DNA of 64,000 nucleotides from Xestospongia muta (Eukaryota > Porifera > Demospongiae > Haplosclerida > Petrosiidae): contig OY848919.1 of the NCBI GenBank assembly GCA_963693285.1, positions 2,919,827 to 2,983,826 of the forward strand, in the 5' to 3' direction. Position 1 is the stretch's first letter. Each line of letters opens with the position of its first letter. A program made the translations under genes and the position numbers. The notes under the pieces are model-generated. The model saw only the letters and a list, made by a program, of their open reading frames with translations. It was not told the origin of the DNA and did not search any database. This document shows, piece after piece, positions 43,711 to 55,454 of the stretch.

Positions 43711-46700
43711 TCAATCACTGTGACCTAGGACAGGCTCTCTAAATTCTGAGCATGAGCCATAATATGAAGCATCTGAAAGAGATAATTCTCGGTTATACGT
43801 GTGTGAAGATAATATCTTTATTCGCCAACGACAAATCTTCTCATATTTGTATTTAATCCATTCTTTGAGGGTGTTCACTTTACCTGTAACCAAGACAACA
43901 TGGTATACTATGACAATAATAAATGTGATAAATGTCAGGAAGACAGAAGAGATGCCAAATAGTTTTGCAATTCCTGATTTTTCCTCATTAATAAAATACC
44001 AAGTGGTGAGATAGATAAATGTCAAGTTCATCATTAACCAACAATCAAGAACGTTGACTAACGTATTCTTAAATGGTTTGATATAAGCTTGAAGGACAAG
44101 AAATATCACCAACATTGGACTTGTGGTAATATAGAGTATATATGCATTGGTAGCTCTATATTTGGCATATGTACCATACATAGCACATAGTAAGAGAAGA
44201 CGCAATGTAAACCAGTATTGTTTACCTTCCTTATAAGGAGCATGGATAGCTTCTAGAAGAGGTCGTAAGTACTTGTTGGTACATGCTAATGGTCTAAGAG
44301 GTTTAGCAAAGAGAAGTAGGAGTACATATGGTAATAGTAGACCAGGAACTACTATCAGAGTCACTATTACTAATATAAGATGGGAGTGTTCTCCATATTT
44401 GACATTACCATCTAAATACCAAACACGATGTACATCATTGGATGTGTGAACCTCAGCATAAGTCATTACATTGATTAATTGAATAAGCAGATTTGAAAAA
44501 GATAGATGTACAACAGTAACTAGTACTTGAACTGAGGACTCAGCTATTCTATTGGAAAGCCTTGTGGAAAAACGGCATAGGATGATGAGGATTACAACAA
44601 TTGTCAGGTAGTATAGTGGGAGAGAAAAATTAAGACCAGTTTTCCATAACTCTGTCATCCCATTGTAAAAACATAGAGAAATGCCTGGCTCAAGATTTAA
44701 AATATTTAGTATAAAAATGGCTAAGGTTGATAATCGTTCAATTGAAGAGTTATAGTATTGAATTCTTAAGACGTCAGTAAGACCACAATTAGCTGCCTGT
44801 GCATAGAATATAATTCCATTAAGTGTACCAGTTGTTAATGTTAGTCTTAAAGTATATAACAGGTAAATGAGAAGAGGACTAGTAACTAGATAAATACCTA
44901 TTGTTGCTATCCAAGCATTACTACAGTGATGACATTCTGTAGACCCAAATACCACACTTAATCCCTCACTACATCTACCACATAATGTTCCTTCACGTTG
45001 ATATAAACACAATGGTGGATGATAGTCAGTGATACCATCTGACAGTTTAAAGCTTTCATTAGATGATATATTGCCACTGTAGAAGTAAGGTAGTGTGTAA
45101 TTGCTATTACAATATCCAATTGGACAAGTTAAAGATACACCAAATTGTGTCTTTGTTTTGTTTTCATATTCAATTGTTCCTGCCCAAGAATTTAATGTGA
45201 AACGTCTTGTTATAGTCTGAGTACTCACGTTACCAATAATAGGGACTGTAAGAGTTTGATGTTTTCTAAAGTTATCAAATGAAGATGAAAGTTCACAGAT
45301 TCCTGTCATTTTATTCAAATCAAATCCCAGTGGACATGGATAAACATTGACACTTTTTGTTAGACTTTTTGGTTGTGTGTATAGAGAAAATACAATCATT
45401 GCATCTATAATATTGAATTGATCATTTGTATGAACAGTCACACTAATGGTGGTACAATTTTTGTCTTCTTGAATCAGTTGTTCTTGATCATCATAAGACA
45501 ACCAGACTTTTGTTGTCTTAGGAATATTATGTTGGGAATTATTTCTAGCTATATTTATTGCTATGGTCGAATAAACATTTCTACCAAGAGCATCAATAGC
45601 TGAAATACAGTAATAGATTTCCTGTCCTGGATATATTTGATGTGGTGCTGTTCTAGTATATTCTTTAAGACTCTGTGGTATTGTTGAAAACTGAAGCAAG
45701 GTAGTGTTAGAAATATTATTTATAAAGGTGAAGTGTTGGTTGTAATATGTCATTGATTCATTAAGAGTGTCAACATATTTTGTGTTGTTAATATAACATG
45801 AGAATATTGGGTGAGCATATATTGAACTACCAGCTCTTTTTGCTTCGTTGTTTGATAACACTATTTGATTAATATCAGTATCAACTTGTATGACACATTT
45901 ATCATGAGTCTTGGGTCCTTCAGCATGTATAGCTCCTCCTACTAACTGAGCCCAATTATTAGTAAACTTTGCAATAACTTTACTCATAAAATATAGTTGA
46001 CAGTTACCTAATAGAAGAATTGCAGGACCACTCATAGCATGATTATTATCAAATGTTAAATGACCAGATAGATAGATATTTGAGTCTTTAGAACTTATAA
46101 CTGATCCATAATTGTCATTGAAGTTAGAAATACCAGTGATGTCAACTTTATCAATTCTGTGGAAATAAAAAATCCCAGCTGATGATACAAATGGGATTCC
46201 AGTATATTGAGAATTCTCATTTGCAATAGTACTGTCCAATGTAATGGAGACATTGCCTCTATTGTTAATAAATTGATAGACTGTGGCATATAAACATGCT
46301 CCTGTATTTGCAACATTATTTCCTAGAAACGTACAACTTGAAAAAACAATTTGTATTTGAACAAGTCCAGGATTAACAATACCAATATAGACAGCTCCAT
46401 AGTCCAGACTGCTTATTGGTGAGTGGGAAATGTCTTGGTGTTTTATAAACGATGTGTTAACAACATAAAGAGGTGTTAAACTTTCTTGACAAGTAGATAC
46501 ATGTAGTGAATACCAATAAAATACAATAGCTGCTCCATGACAGGGCTCAATGTTAATGTTATGAATGAATACTGTATTGGTAATGGTTGTGTTAGTAACA
46601 GCAAAGGTTTGATATTGTAAAACAAACATGCCTCCTGCAAAACTACCATAGTTTTGAACAAAATATGACTCAGTTATATGAACAGACACCTGACTACTAC

Positions 46701-47541
46701 TCTGTTGTGTATAGAGTATTGTTAATCCAGCTGCATTGATAACTGGATTGGAACCAACATGGGATAATGAACGTTTGCTATTATAGGTATCAGTAATGCA
46801 AGAATAAATGTTGGAATCATTGTTATATGAAAAAGTGGCATCACTAATATATATGTCAGTGACCTGTAAAACACTCTCCTCTTCTTGAAAAGAATTGTTA
46901 GCATCCATGTAATGAAGAAGAAGACCACTTCCAATGCTCTTGTTGTTACTTTGGAATATTTTAACACTATGTGATGAATTAGACATATTAACATTATCAA
47001 TAGTAGAGTTATATAGATTTATACCAATCATAGCAAACCCATATGAGTAGTAGATGTTAACTTGGCTCATATTGACCTGACAATGAACAAAGACTAAGGT
47101 AGCAGCATGAGATGAAGTGTAATACAGAGTTGAACTATTGAGGTAGTCAGTGATTGTAGCATCTTGTATGGTAGTAAGATATGTACCACAATTCTTGAAC
47201 ACCAATTGTTTAAGAGTCACTTGAGAGTTGAAGAAAACCAGACCTCTTCTAGACTGAGGAGGAATATCTGTTGTGTCATTATGAACACATGTTATAGTTG
47301 CCCATTCTGTGGGAGAATCACTGTATATGTTGATCTTAGTAGTTTGGTTACTTTTTACTTGACAGAAGATACCAAGTGAGAGGGTAAAATTGACAGAGCT
47401 GTTTAATGAGAACACAAGATATTGAGAAGACCATGTTGTGTTACATAAGTACCGCTCTAAATCTGATGATGAGTTAACTTGATGTGTTTTACAACTGCTA
47501 ACTAGAAACAATAATACCAGAATAGTTGACAGTAAAGACAT
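43711..47541 (-). CDS. G7: intact mosaic family member, type B front
   Basis: A 1276-aa intronless protein. Signal peptide and first 130 residues are type B (VFFNSQVTLKQLVFKNC), as are the 5' flank and relic. The next part carries the FQEEESVLQV insertion otherwise seen in type A. The region SSSQVSVHITESYFVQNYGS is shared with G8. The cassette near residue 590 is VDTLNESMTYYNQHF (as G2 and G4). The Cys-rich module is of the CPIGYCNSN type A form, but the tail ends CSEFREPVLGHSD as in type B. It is therefore a patchwork of at least two lineages. Domain order and membrane segments are intact. Confidence 0.88.
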   Translation of the reverse strand: MSLLSTILVLLFLVSSCKTHQVNSSSDLERYLCNTTWSSQYLVFSLNSSVNFTLSLGIFCQVKSNQTTKINIYSDSPTEWATITCVHNDTTDIPPQSRRGLVFFNSQVTLKQLVFKNCGTYLTTIQDATITDYLNSSTLYYTSSHAATLVFVHCQVNMSQVNIYYSYGFAMIGINLYNSTIDNVNMSNSSHSVKIFQSNNKSIGSGLLLHYMDANNSFQEEESVLQVTDIYISDATFSYNNDSNIYSCITDTYNSKRSLSHVGSNPVINAAGLTILYTQQSSSQVSVHITESYFVQNYGSFAGGMFVLQYQTFAVTNTTITNTVFIHNINIEPCHGAAIVFYWYSLHVSTCQESLTPLYVVNTSFIKHQDISHSPISSLDYGAVYIGIVNPGLVQIQIVFSSCTFLGNNVANTGACLYATVYQFINNRGNVSITLDSTIANENSQYTGIPFVSSAGIFYFHRIDKVDITGISNFNDNYGSVISSKDSNIYLSGHLTFDNNHAMSGPAILLLGNCQLYFMSKVIAKFTNNWAQLVGGAIHAEGPKTHDKCVIQVDTDINQIVLSNNEAKRAGSSIYAHPIFSCYINNTKYVDTLNESMTYYNQHFTFINNISNTTLLQFSTIPQSLKEYTRTAPHQIYPGQEIYYCISAIDALGRNVYSTIAINIARNNSQHNIPKTTKVWLSYDDQEQLIQEDKNCTTISVTVHTNDQFNIIDAMIVFSLYTQPKSLTKSVNVYPCPLGFDLNKMTGICELSSSFDNFRKHQTLTVPIIGNVSTQTITRRFTLNSWAGTIEYENKTKTQFGVSLTCPIGYCNSNYTLPYFYSGNISSNESFKLSDGITDYHPPLCLYQREGTLCGRCSEGLSVVFGSTECHHCSNAWIATIGIYLVTSPLLIYLLYTLRLTLTTGTLNGIIFYAQAANCGLTDVLRIQYYNSSIERLSTLAIFILNILNLEPGISLCFYNGMTELWKTGLNFSLPLYYLTIVVILIILCRFSTRLSNRIAESSVQVLVTVVHLSFSNLLIQLINVMTYAEVHTSNDVHRVWYLDGNVKYGEHSHLILVIVTLIVVPGLLLPYVLLLLFAKPLRPLACTNKYLRPLLEAIHAPYKEGKQYWFTLRLLLLCAMYGTYAKYRATNAYILYITTSPMLVIFLVLQAYIKPFKNTLVNVLDCWLMMNLTFIYLTTWYFINEEKSGIAKLFGISSVFLTFITFIIVIVYHVVLVTGKVNTLKEWIKYKYEKICRWRIKILSSHTYNRELSLSDASYYGSCSEFREPVLGHSD

Positions 47542-47617
47542 TTTAAAAAAGAGTTAGACTAAACTAAATAACACAAGAATTAACTCAAGTATTGATAGTA
47601 TTGTTGTTTTTGTTAAT

Positions 47618-47623
47618 CTTATA
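47618..47623 (-). promoter_or_regulatory. TATA-like box of G7
   Basis: TATAAG, 77 bp upstream of the ATG at 47541, in the type B context. Confidence 0.45.
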
Positions 47624-47705
47624 AAAACTGATATTGTTATTACAATTAAAATGTAAAGTAGATATAATTAGATATCTAGATATGCAAGTTAACATTTTAT
47701 TTTCC

Positions 47706-47820
47706 ACAAAATGATTCAGTTATATGAACTGATTAAATGAACTGATTATAGTAACTACTCTGTTGTGTGTAGACTACTATTAGTCTTGTTGTATTGACAA
47801 TTGGATTAAAAACTAATGAG
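47706..47820 (-). pseudogene. Short relic of the ectodomain coding region
   Basis: Second copy of the relic at 22325-22438, nearly identical to it. Confidence 0.6.
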
Positions 47821-49342
47821 AGAAGTAATGACAGCATTGACATAGTCACTTGTAAAGCCATTACTGAAACAGTACATCATTATGTATAGGGAATTAACTA
47901 CGAGTCTGTTGATTTTTTGCTACATAAACCATTAGTCATGTTTTGACAAGTAACCCTGTGAAATAACATTGAAAGTTATTTCTTTAATTAATGTAAACAA
48001 CTCTGTATTTGCTTAGATTATGTTAGAGCATATCACAATAATTTTTTAATAAGTGAATCATAATTACATACAAGTGTCCAATGTCCATGTTTTCCAAAAT
48101 TGAAAGTTATTTTAAAGCTGTTGTATCTGTGCAATTTAACTTGTCTTGGGAAAATGATGAAAATATTCGAATACACTCAATAACAGATTAATTATTGCTT
48201 CATGCAAATATATAATGAAAAAAAGCTATTTTGTAAGTACATTGGATTGTTAGCTACATTGAGAACAAAATAATCTACATTTGAACAACATTGAAAGTAA
48301 TTGTCAGTTGGTGTATATACATTGCTATATTTACTTTTTATACCTTATTTGGACAAAAACCTGTAAATAAAGTCATAAACATGCCATGTTTTTCTATAAG
48401 CATTTATAGTTATCATAGCATATGCAACAGATCATGAAGTTAATACTATTGAGATACATACAGTACAGTAATAGTAAGATATAGAACATGTACAGAAATT
48501 TTAATTCAGTTATCTATAACATGCTTTCTAAACTATGAACATAAACCAATGAACGATTAATATAATATGTACAAAGTATTATTCAGTTATTTCTTATAGT
48601 GATATATTATCAGTAATATATGGTTTTTGTCTGATACTATATATTTGTCTATAATAACATGACTTCATTTCTCAAAGTACGGGTTTTATACGTTAGCTTT
48701 AAAATTACTTTCAATGTTATTTCAAAATGAGACATGCACTATGTTACATCATAAATGTTTTTGTAAACATGGACAAGGGAAATTTTGTGATATATACAGA
48801 AAAAAAATCAGTCAATCTTGGTAAAACAGTGTATTATTGAGTGTATTACTATTCAGCAAGAATATTTTGGAAATACTATGGACTACTTTCAATACTATAT
48901 CACAGTCAGCATGCATATGTACTAGTATATTAGTATATAGCAATAATTCACTGTAAGACATAGTTGATTAATACTTTGCTCATAAATCAATGGTTTGTTG
49001 GCTATGCTATAGTTTAAAGAGCATATCATAGTTGAATGAACAGTCTTTTATATCTTACCATTACTATATTGTATGTAACAGTATGTATATGTACTAGTAT
49101 ACTTTGCATATACCACCTGCACTGTTAATGAGATAATCATTATCACTATGGTATCTATATTATAAAAACTTTAGTTAGGAGGACTTTATAATTGATAGAA
49201 CCTACATGTAGAGGAGCTGTAAATTCAGTGGTTTATATCTTAATAACACCTCACTCTACAATATAATTACAAAGATAATATGCTCACATTGATAATTGTG
49301 GATATCTTAATATGTGTGTATTGCTATTAGTACAATATAATA

Positions 49343-50406
49343 TTACAATTCCTGATATATGTTTGATAATAAAATACCAAGTGGTGAGATAGAGAAATAT
49401 CAAGTTCATCATTAACCAACAATCAAGAATGCTGACTAGCACGTTCTTAAATGGTTTGATATAAGCTTGAAGGACAAGAAATATCACCAACATTGGACTT
49501 GTTGTAATATAAAGTATATATGCATTGGTAGCTCTATATTTGGCATATATGCTATACATAGCACATAGTAAGAGAAGATGCAATAAAAACCAGTATTGTT
49601 TACCTTATTTTATTTAAAGTTGTACAACAGTAACTAGTACTTGAACTGAAGAGTGAGCCATTCTGTTCGAAAACCTTTTTGAAAAATAGCATAGGATAAT
49701 AAGGACAATGACAATTGTCAAGTAGTATAGTGGGAAAGAAAAATTAAGACCAGTTTTTAATAACTCAGTCATCCCATTGTAAAAGCATTAAGGAATGTCG
49801 AGCTTAAGATTTAAAATACTAAGTATAAAAATAGACAAGCCTGACAATTGTTCAATTGAAGAGTTATAGTAATGAAGTCTTAAAACATCAATTAGACCAC
49901 AATTAGCAGCGCGAATATAGAATATAAATTCATTGAGTGTACCAGCTGTTAATGTAAGTCTGAGAGCATATAGCAAGTAAATGAGGAGAAGACCAGTTAC
50001 TAGATAAATACTTTTTGTTGCTATCCATGCATTACTACAGTGATGACATTCTGTAGATCCAAATACCACACTTAATCCCTCACTACATCTACCACATAAT
50101 GTTCCTTCACCTTGATATAAACACAATGGTGGATGATAGTCAGTGATACCATCTGACAGTTTAAAGCTTTCATTAGATGATAAGTCACCACTGTAGAAAT
50201 AGAGTAGTGTCTGATTACTATCACAATATCCTAGTGGACATGTTGGTGACACTCCAAGGTTTCCATTTTTATTTACCATTTTTCTTGTCTAAGAATTTGT
50301 ATATGATGGCCTTATTGTAACTGGTTACTTAAGTTAGCTTTAATTGTAACTGAAATGCCTCCATGTTTTTGTAATTCATAAATGATTTTGTAAAAGTACA
50401 AACCTG
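49343..50406 (-). pseudogene. Truncated receptor-family pseudogene 3
   Basis: The least damaged of the pseudogenes: the Cys-rich module and first two hydrophobic segments stay in one 163-codon frame (49788-50279), without the private frameshifts of copies 1 and 2. It shares their ancestral internal deletion (near 49608-49620), the stop after KLDIP and the loss of ectodomain, last membrane segment and tail. A Gly replaces the Arg of YQREGT (YQGEGT). Confidence 0.85.
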
Positions 50407-50667
50407 AATTATTATATTATATTAACAATAATTATGTAAGCCATATTCTGTAACAGTTCTAATATTTTTACTAAATCATCAAGTTTAAAAATTGTCTTAA
50501 TAACAAATCTTCTATACAAAAGTCAAAACATTATTGTATTTTTACTAAATAAGCTGTATCAAAGACAAAAGTGTTTGAAAGGACACTATAACTAACAAAT
50601 AAATCTACCAGTGCAAATTGTTATCTATGTTATTAAAAGACAGAGAAACAACACTACAACTGTTCAT

Positions 50668-53600
50668 TCAATCACTGTGATCTAGGACAGGCTCTCTAAA
50701 TTCTGAGCATGTGCCATAAAATGAAGCATGTGAAACAGGTAATTGTCGGTTATATGTGTGTGAAGATAATGTCTTCATTCGCCAATGACAAATTTTCTCA
50801 TATTTGTCCCCAATCCATTCTTTGAGGGTGTTCACATTTCCTGTAACCAAGACAACATGATATACTATGACAATAATAAATGTGATAAATGTCAGGAAGA
50901 CAGAAAAGATGCAAAAGAGTTTTCCAGAAATATCACCAACATTGGACTTGTTATAGTATAGATTATATATCCATTGGTAGCTCTATATTTGGCATATATG
51001 CCATACATAGCACATAGTAAGAGAAGACGCAGTGTAAACCAGTATTGTTTACCTTCCTTATAAGGAGCATGGATAGCTTCTAGAAGAGGTCGTAAGTACT
51101 TGTTGGTACATGCTAGTGGTCTAAGAGGTTTAGCAAAGAGGAGTAGGAGCATATATGGTAAAAGTAGACCAGGGACTACTATCAAAGTCACTATCACTAG
51201 TGCATAATGGGAGTGTCCTCCATATTTGACATTACCATCAAAGAACCAAACACGATGTACATCATTGGATGTGTAGACCTCAGCATAAGTCATTACATTG
51301 ATTAATTGAATAAGCAGATTTGAAAAAGAAAGGTGTACAACAGTAACTAGTACTTGAACTGAGGAATGAGCTATTCTGTTGGAAAGCCTTGGTGAAAAAC
51401 GACATAGGATAATAAGGACAACAACAATTGTCAGGTAATATAGTGGGAAAGAAAAATTAAGACCAGTTTTCGATAGCTCTGTCATCCCATTGTAAAAACA
51501 CAGAGGAATGCCTGGCTTGAGATTTAAAACATCAAGTATAAAAATGGCTACTCTTGACAATTGTTCGATTGAAGAGTTATAGTATTGAATTTCTAAGAAG
51601 TCAATAAGACCACAATTAGCTGCCTGAGCATAGAATATAATTCCATTGAGTGTACCAGTTGTTAATGTGAGTCTTAGAGTATATAACAGGTAAATGAGGA
51701 GAGAACCAGTAACTAGATAAATACCTATTGATGCTATCCAAGCATTACTACAGTGATGACATTCTGTAGACCCAAATACCACACTTAATCCCTCACTACA
51801 TCTACCACATAATGTTCCTTCACGTTGATATAAACACAATGGTGGATGATAGTCAGTGATACCATCTGACAGTGTAAAGCTTTCATTAGATGATAAATTA
51901 CCACTGTAGAAGTAAGGTAGTGTGTAATTGCTATTACAGTATCCAATTGGACAAGTTAAAGATATACCAAATTGTGTGTTTGTTTTGTTTTCATATTCTA
52001 TTGTTCCTGCCCAACAGTTAAATGTGAAAAGTCTTGTTATTGTTTGACTACTCACATTACCAATAATAGGGACCTTAAGTTGTTGATGTTTTCTGAAGTT
52101 ATCAAATGAAGATGAAAGTTCGCAGACTCCTGTTATCTTATTCAAATCAAATCCTAGTGGACATGGATAAATTTTGACATTTTTTTTTAGACTTGTTAGT
52201 TGTGTGTGTAGAGAGAATACAATTATTCCATCTATAATATTGAATTGATCATTTGTATGAACAGTCACACTAATGGTGGTACAATTTGTACCTTCTTGAA
52301 TCAGTTGTTCTTGGTCATCATAAGACAACCAGACTTTTGTTGTTTTAGGAATATTAGGCTGGGAATAATTTCGAACAATATCAATTGCTATAGGAGAATA
52401 AACATTTCTGCTAAGAGCATCAATAGCTAAAATGCAGTAATAAGTTGTCTGTCCTGGAAAAATTAGACGAGGTGCTGTTCCAATATATTCTTTAAGACTC
52501 TGTGGTATTGTTGAAAAATGAAGCAAAGTAGTGTTTGTAACATTATTTATAAAAGTGAAGTGTCGTTTATAAAATGTCATTATTTCTTCAGGAGATTTAA
52601 TATATTCTGAGTTGTTAATATAACATGTGAATATTGGCTGAGCATATATTGAACTACCAGCTCTTCTCGCTTCATTGTTTATGAATATTATTTGATTAAT
52701 ATCAGCATCAACTTGTATGACACATTTATCATGAGTCTTGGATCCTTCAGCATGTATAGCTCCTCCTACTAACTGAGCCCAATTATTAGTAAACGTTGCA
52801 ATAACTTCACTCATAAAATATAGTTGATAGTTACCTAATAGAAGAATTGCAGGACCACTCATAGCATGATTATTATCAAATGTTAAATTACCAGATAGAT
52901 AGATATTTGAGTCTTTAGAGCTTATAACTGATCCATAATTGTTACTGAAGTTAGAAATACCAGTGATGTCAACTTTATCAATTCTGTGGAAATAAAAAAT
53001 CCCAGCTGATGATACAAATGGGATTCCAGTATTTTGAGAATTCTCATTTGCAATAGTACTGTCCAATGTAATGGAGAAAGTACCTCTATTGTTAGCAAAT
53101 TGATAGACTCTGGCATATAAACATGCTCCTGTATTTGCAACTAAATTTTTCTGAAATTTACATTCATTAAAATGAATAGCTAGATGAACATGTCCAGGAT
53201 TGACTATACCAATATAGACAGCTCCATAGTCCAGACTACTTTCTATCCACTGGGAAATGCCTTCGTGTTTTATAAACGATGTGTTAGCAACGTAAAGTGG
53301 TGCAAAACTTTCTTGATTTCTAGATTCATTTGATGAATACCAATAAAACACAATAGCTGCTCCATGACAGGGGTTAAAGTTACTGTTATGACTGAATACT
53401 GTATTGGTAATGGTTGTGTTAGTAACAGCAAAGGTTTGATATTGTAAAACAAACATACCACCTGCAAAACTACCATAGTTTTGAACAAAATATGACTCAG
53501 TTATATGAACAGACACCTGACTACTACTCTGTTGTGTATAGAGTATTGTTAATCCAGCTGCATTGATAACTGGATTGGAACCAACATGAGATAATGAACG

Positions 53601-54368
53601 TTTGCTATTATAGGTATCAGTAATGCAAGAATAAGTGTTGTAATCAAAGTTATAAGAAAAAGAAGCATTACTAATATGTATTTCAGAGTCCTGTAAAACA
53701 CTCTCTTCTTCTTGAAAAGAATTGTTAGTATCCATGTAATGAAGAAGAAGACCACTTCCAATACTTATGTTATTACTTTGGACTATTTCAGCACTAGCAG
53801 TTGATTTAGACATACTAACACTATCAATGGTAGAGTTATATAAATTTACACCAATCATAGCAAACCCATATGAAGAGTAGATGTTAACCTGAGTTATATT
53901 GACCTGACAATGAACAAAGACTAAGGTAGCAGCATGAGATGAAGTGTAATACAGAGATGAACTATTGAGGTAGTTAGTGATTGTAGCATCTTGTATGGTA
54001 GTAAGATATGTACCACAATCATTAAATATCAATCGTTCTAGATTCACTGTAATGTTAAAGAAAGCCAGACCTCTTCTGGACTGTTGAGGAATCTCTGATG
54101 TGTCATTATGAACACATTTTATAATTGCCCATTCTGTAGGAGAATCGCTGCATATGTCGATCTTACTAGTCTGGTTACTTGTCACTTGACAAAAGATACC
54201 ATGTGAGAGGGTAAAATCGACAGAGCTGTTTAATGAGAAAACAAGGTGTTGAGAGGACCACGTTGTGTTACACAGGTACTGCTCTAAATCTGATGATGAG
54301 TTAACTTGATGTGTTTTACAATTGCTAACTAGAAACAATAATACCAGAATAGTTGACAGTAAAGACAT
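50668..54368 (-). pseudogene. G8: type A family member broken by a 130-bp deletion
   Basis: The main frame (50892-54368, 1158 aa from the preferred Met; it opens at 54425) has signal peptide, ectodomain, Cys-rich module and most membrane segments. At 50926/50927 it lacks 130 bp that are present in G4 at 25552-25681, removing the YIKPFKN...WLMMNL...WYFIL membrane stretch and shifting the frame; ten foreign residues (ENSFASFLSS) follow SPMLVIFL. The usual tail remains as a separate 60-codon frame at 50668-50850. The front is a mosaic: residues to about 250 are G2-like (SKSTASAEIVQSNNIS), the next part G7-like (SSSQVSVHITESYFVQ), then G1-like including IKSPEEIMTFYKRHF. It could still yield a truncated membrane protein. 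Confidence 0.85.
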
Positions 54369-54439
54369 TTTAAAAAAGAGTTTGACTGAACTAAATATCA
54401 CAGGAACTAACTTAAATATTAACATTGTTTTTTGTTATC

Positions 54440-54445
54440 CTTATA
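54440..54445 (-). promoter_or_regulatory. TATA-like box of G8
   Basis: TATAAG, 72 bp upstream of the preferred ATG at 54368. The promoter is intact although the gene is broken. Confidence 0.45.
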
Positions 54446-54530
54446 ACATGCTATTGTTATTAAAATAAAATTGTTATATCAGTTAAATTGAAAGTAAACT
54501 AGATATAATTAGATATCCAGGTGGTGTAAA

Positions 54531-54734
54531 TTAGCATTTCAATTTTTCCAAAATCTTTCCTAGTTCAATCATTACTATACTGCTGGAAGTAGCTTTCCAT
54601 GCTAAGCCAGCAGTGTATGGATAGATGACCAATGATGTAACATTGTAAGATGGTATGATCACTACATTTAAAGTAACTACTATATATATTCTAGAGATAA
54701 ACTGACATGCTGAACTAATATATATACACTGCAT
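54531..54734 (-). other. Recurrent small ORF (67 codons) 5' of G8
   Basis: Fourth copy of the small frame, begun at a different Met (MQCIYISSACQF). Unrecognised product and doubtful coding status. Confidence 0.18.
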
Positions 54735-55447
54735 TTAATTTGATTCCAGTACTGTACATAGCATAACAAGAATATGTTTTTAAGAAGTGAATCATGATTA
54801 CTCATAATAAATGAACACTTTATATATTTCTGTGATTGTTATTATAATTTAGTTATTGTACACAGCAAACAAAGACAATCAAACTTACTCACAAGTAATA
54901 CACAATTATTTAAACTTCTTACTGGATAACAATTAATACACCCAAGTCTCAAACATTTCAGGTCATTTCAAGTGCTAATGATGATTTTCTTTTCAGTTTT
55001 CCAAAAAAGCTTGCAGTCAGATGTTAACGTATGAACTGTGATTGCTTGTAAAAGTGTTTGTTTTTTGAAACAACACTGAAAGTATAGTTAAAGGTTTTGT
55101 ATACAACATAGCTTGTCTTCAGAAATTAGAATATATTATGATTTAGTATATTCTAATATATTGACATGTTGAACTCATATATGTACTGTACTTCAATTGA
55201 TAGTACAATACCAGTACCATAGATACCATAGCAAGAATATGTTTTTAAGAGGTAAAACAATTGTTTATACATAAATGAAATACTTAACATATTTCTGCGA
55301 TAGTTATTATAATCTAGTTATTGTAGACAGCAAAAAAAGCCAATCAAATTTACTCAAGTAATACATAGTTGTTTAAAACTTCTACTGGATAATAATTAAT
55401 AGACCCAAGTCTTAAATATTTCAGCTAATGTCAAGTGTTAATGATGA
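54699..55447. repeat. Direct repeat pair, period about 460 bp
   Basis: Copies at 54699-54984 and 55160-55447, homologous to the pairs 5' of G1, G2 and G4. Confidence 0.7.
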
Positions 55448-55454
55448 AAAAATA

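Larger units (their letters stand above)
47542..49342. repeat. Spacer between G7 and pseudogene 3, no gene
   Basis: Collinear with 22161-23968 (offset about 25,381): type B 5' flank, gene relic, degraded fold-back element at 48100-48716, then AT-rich sequence. Confidence 0.75.
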
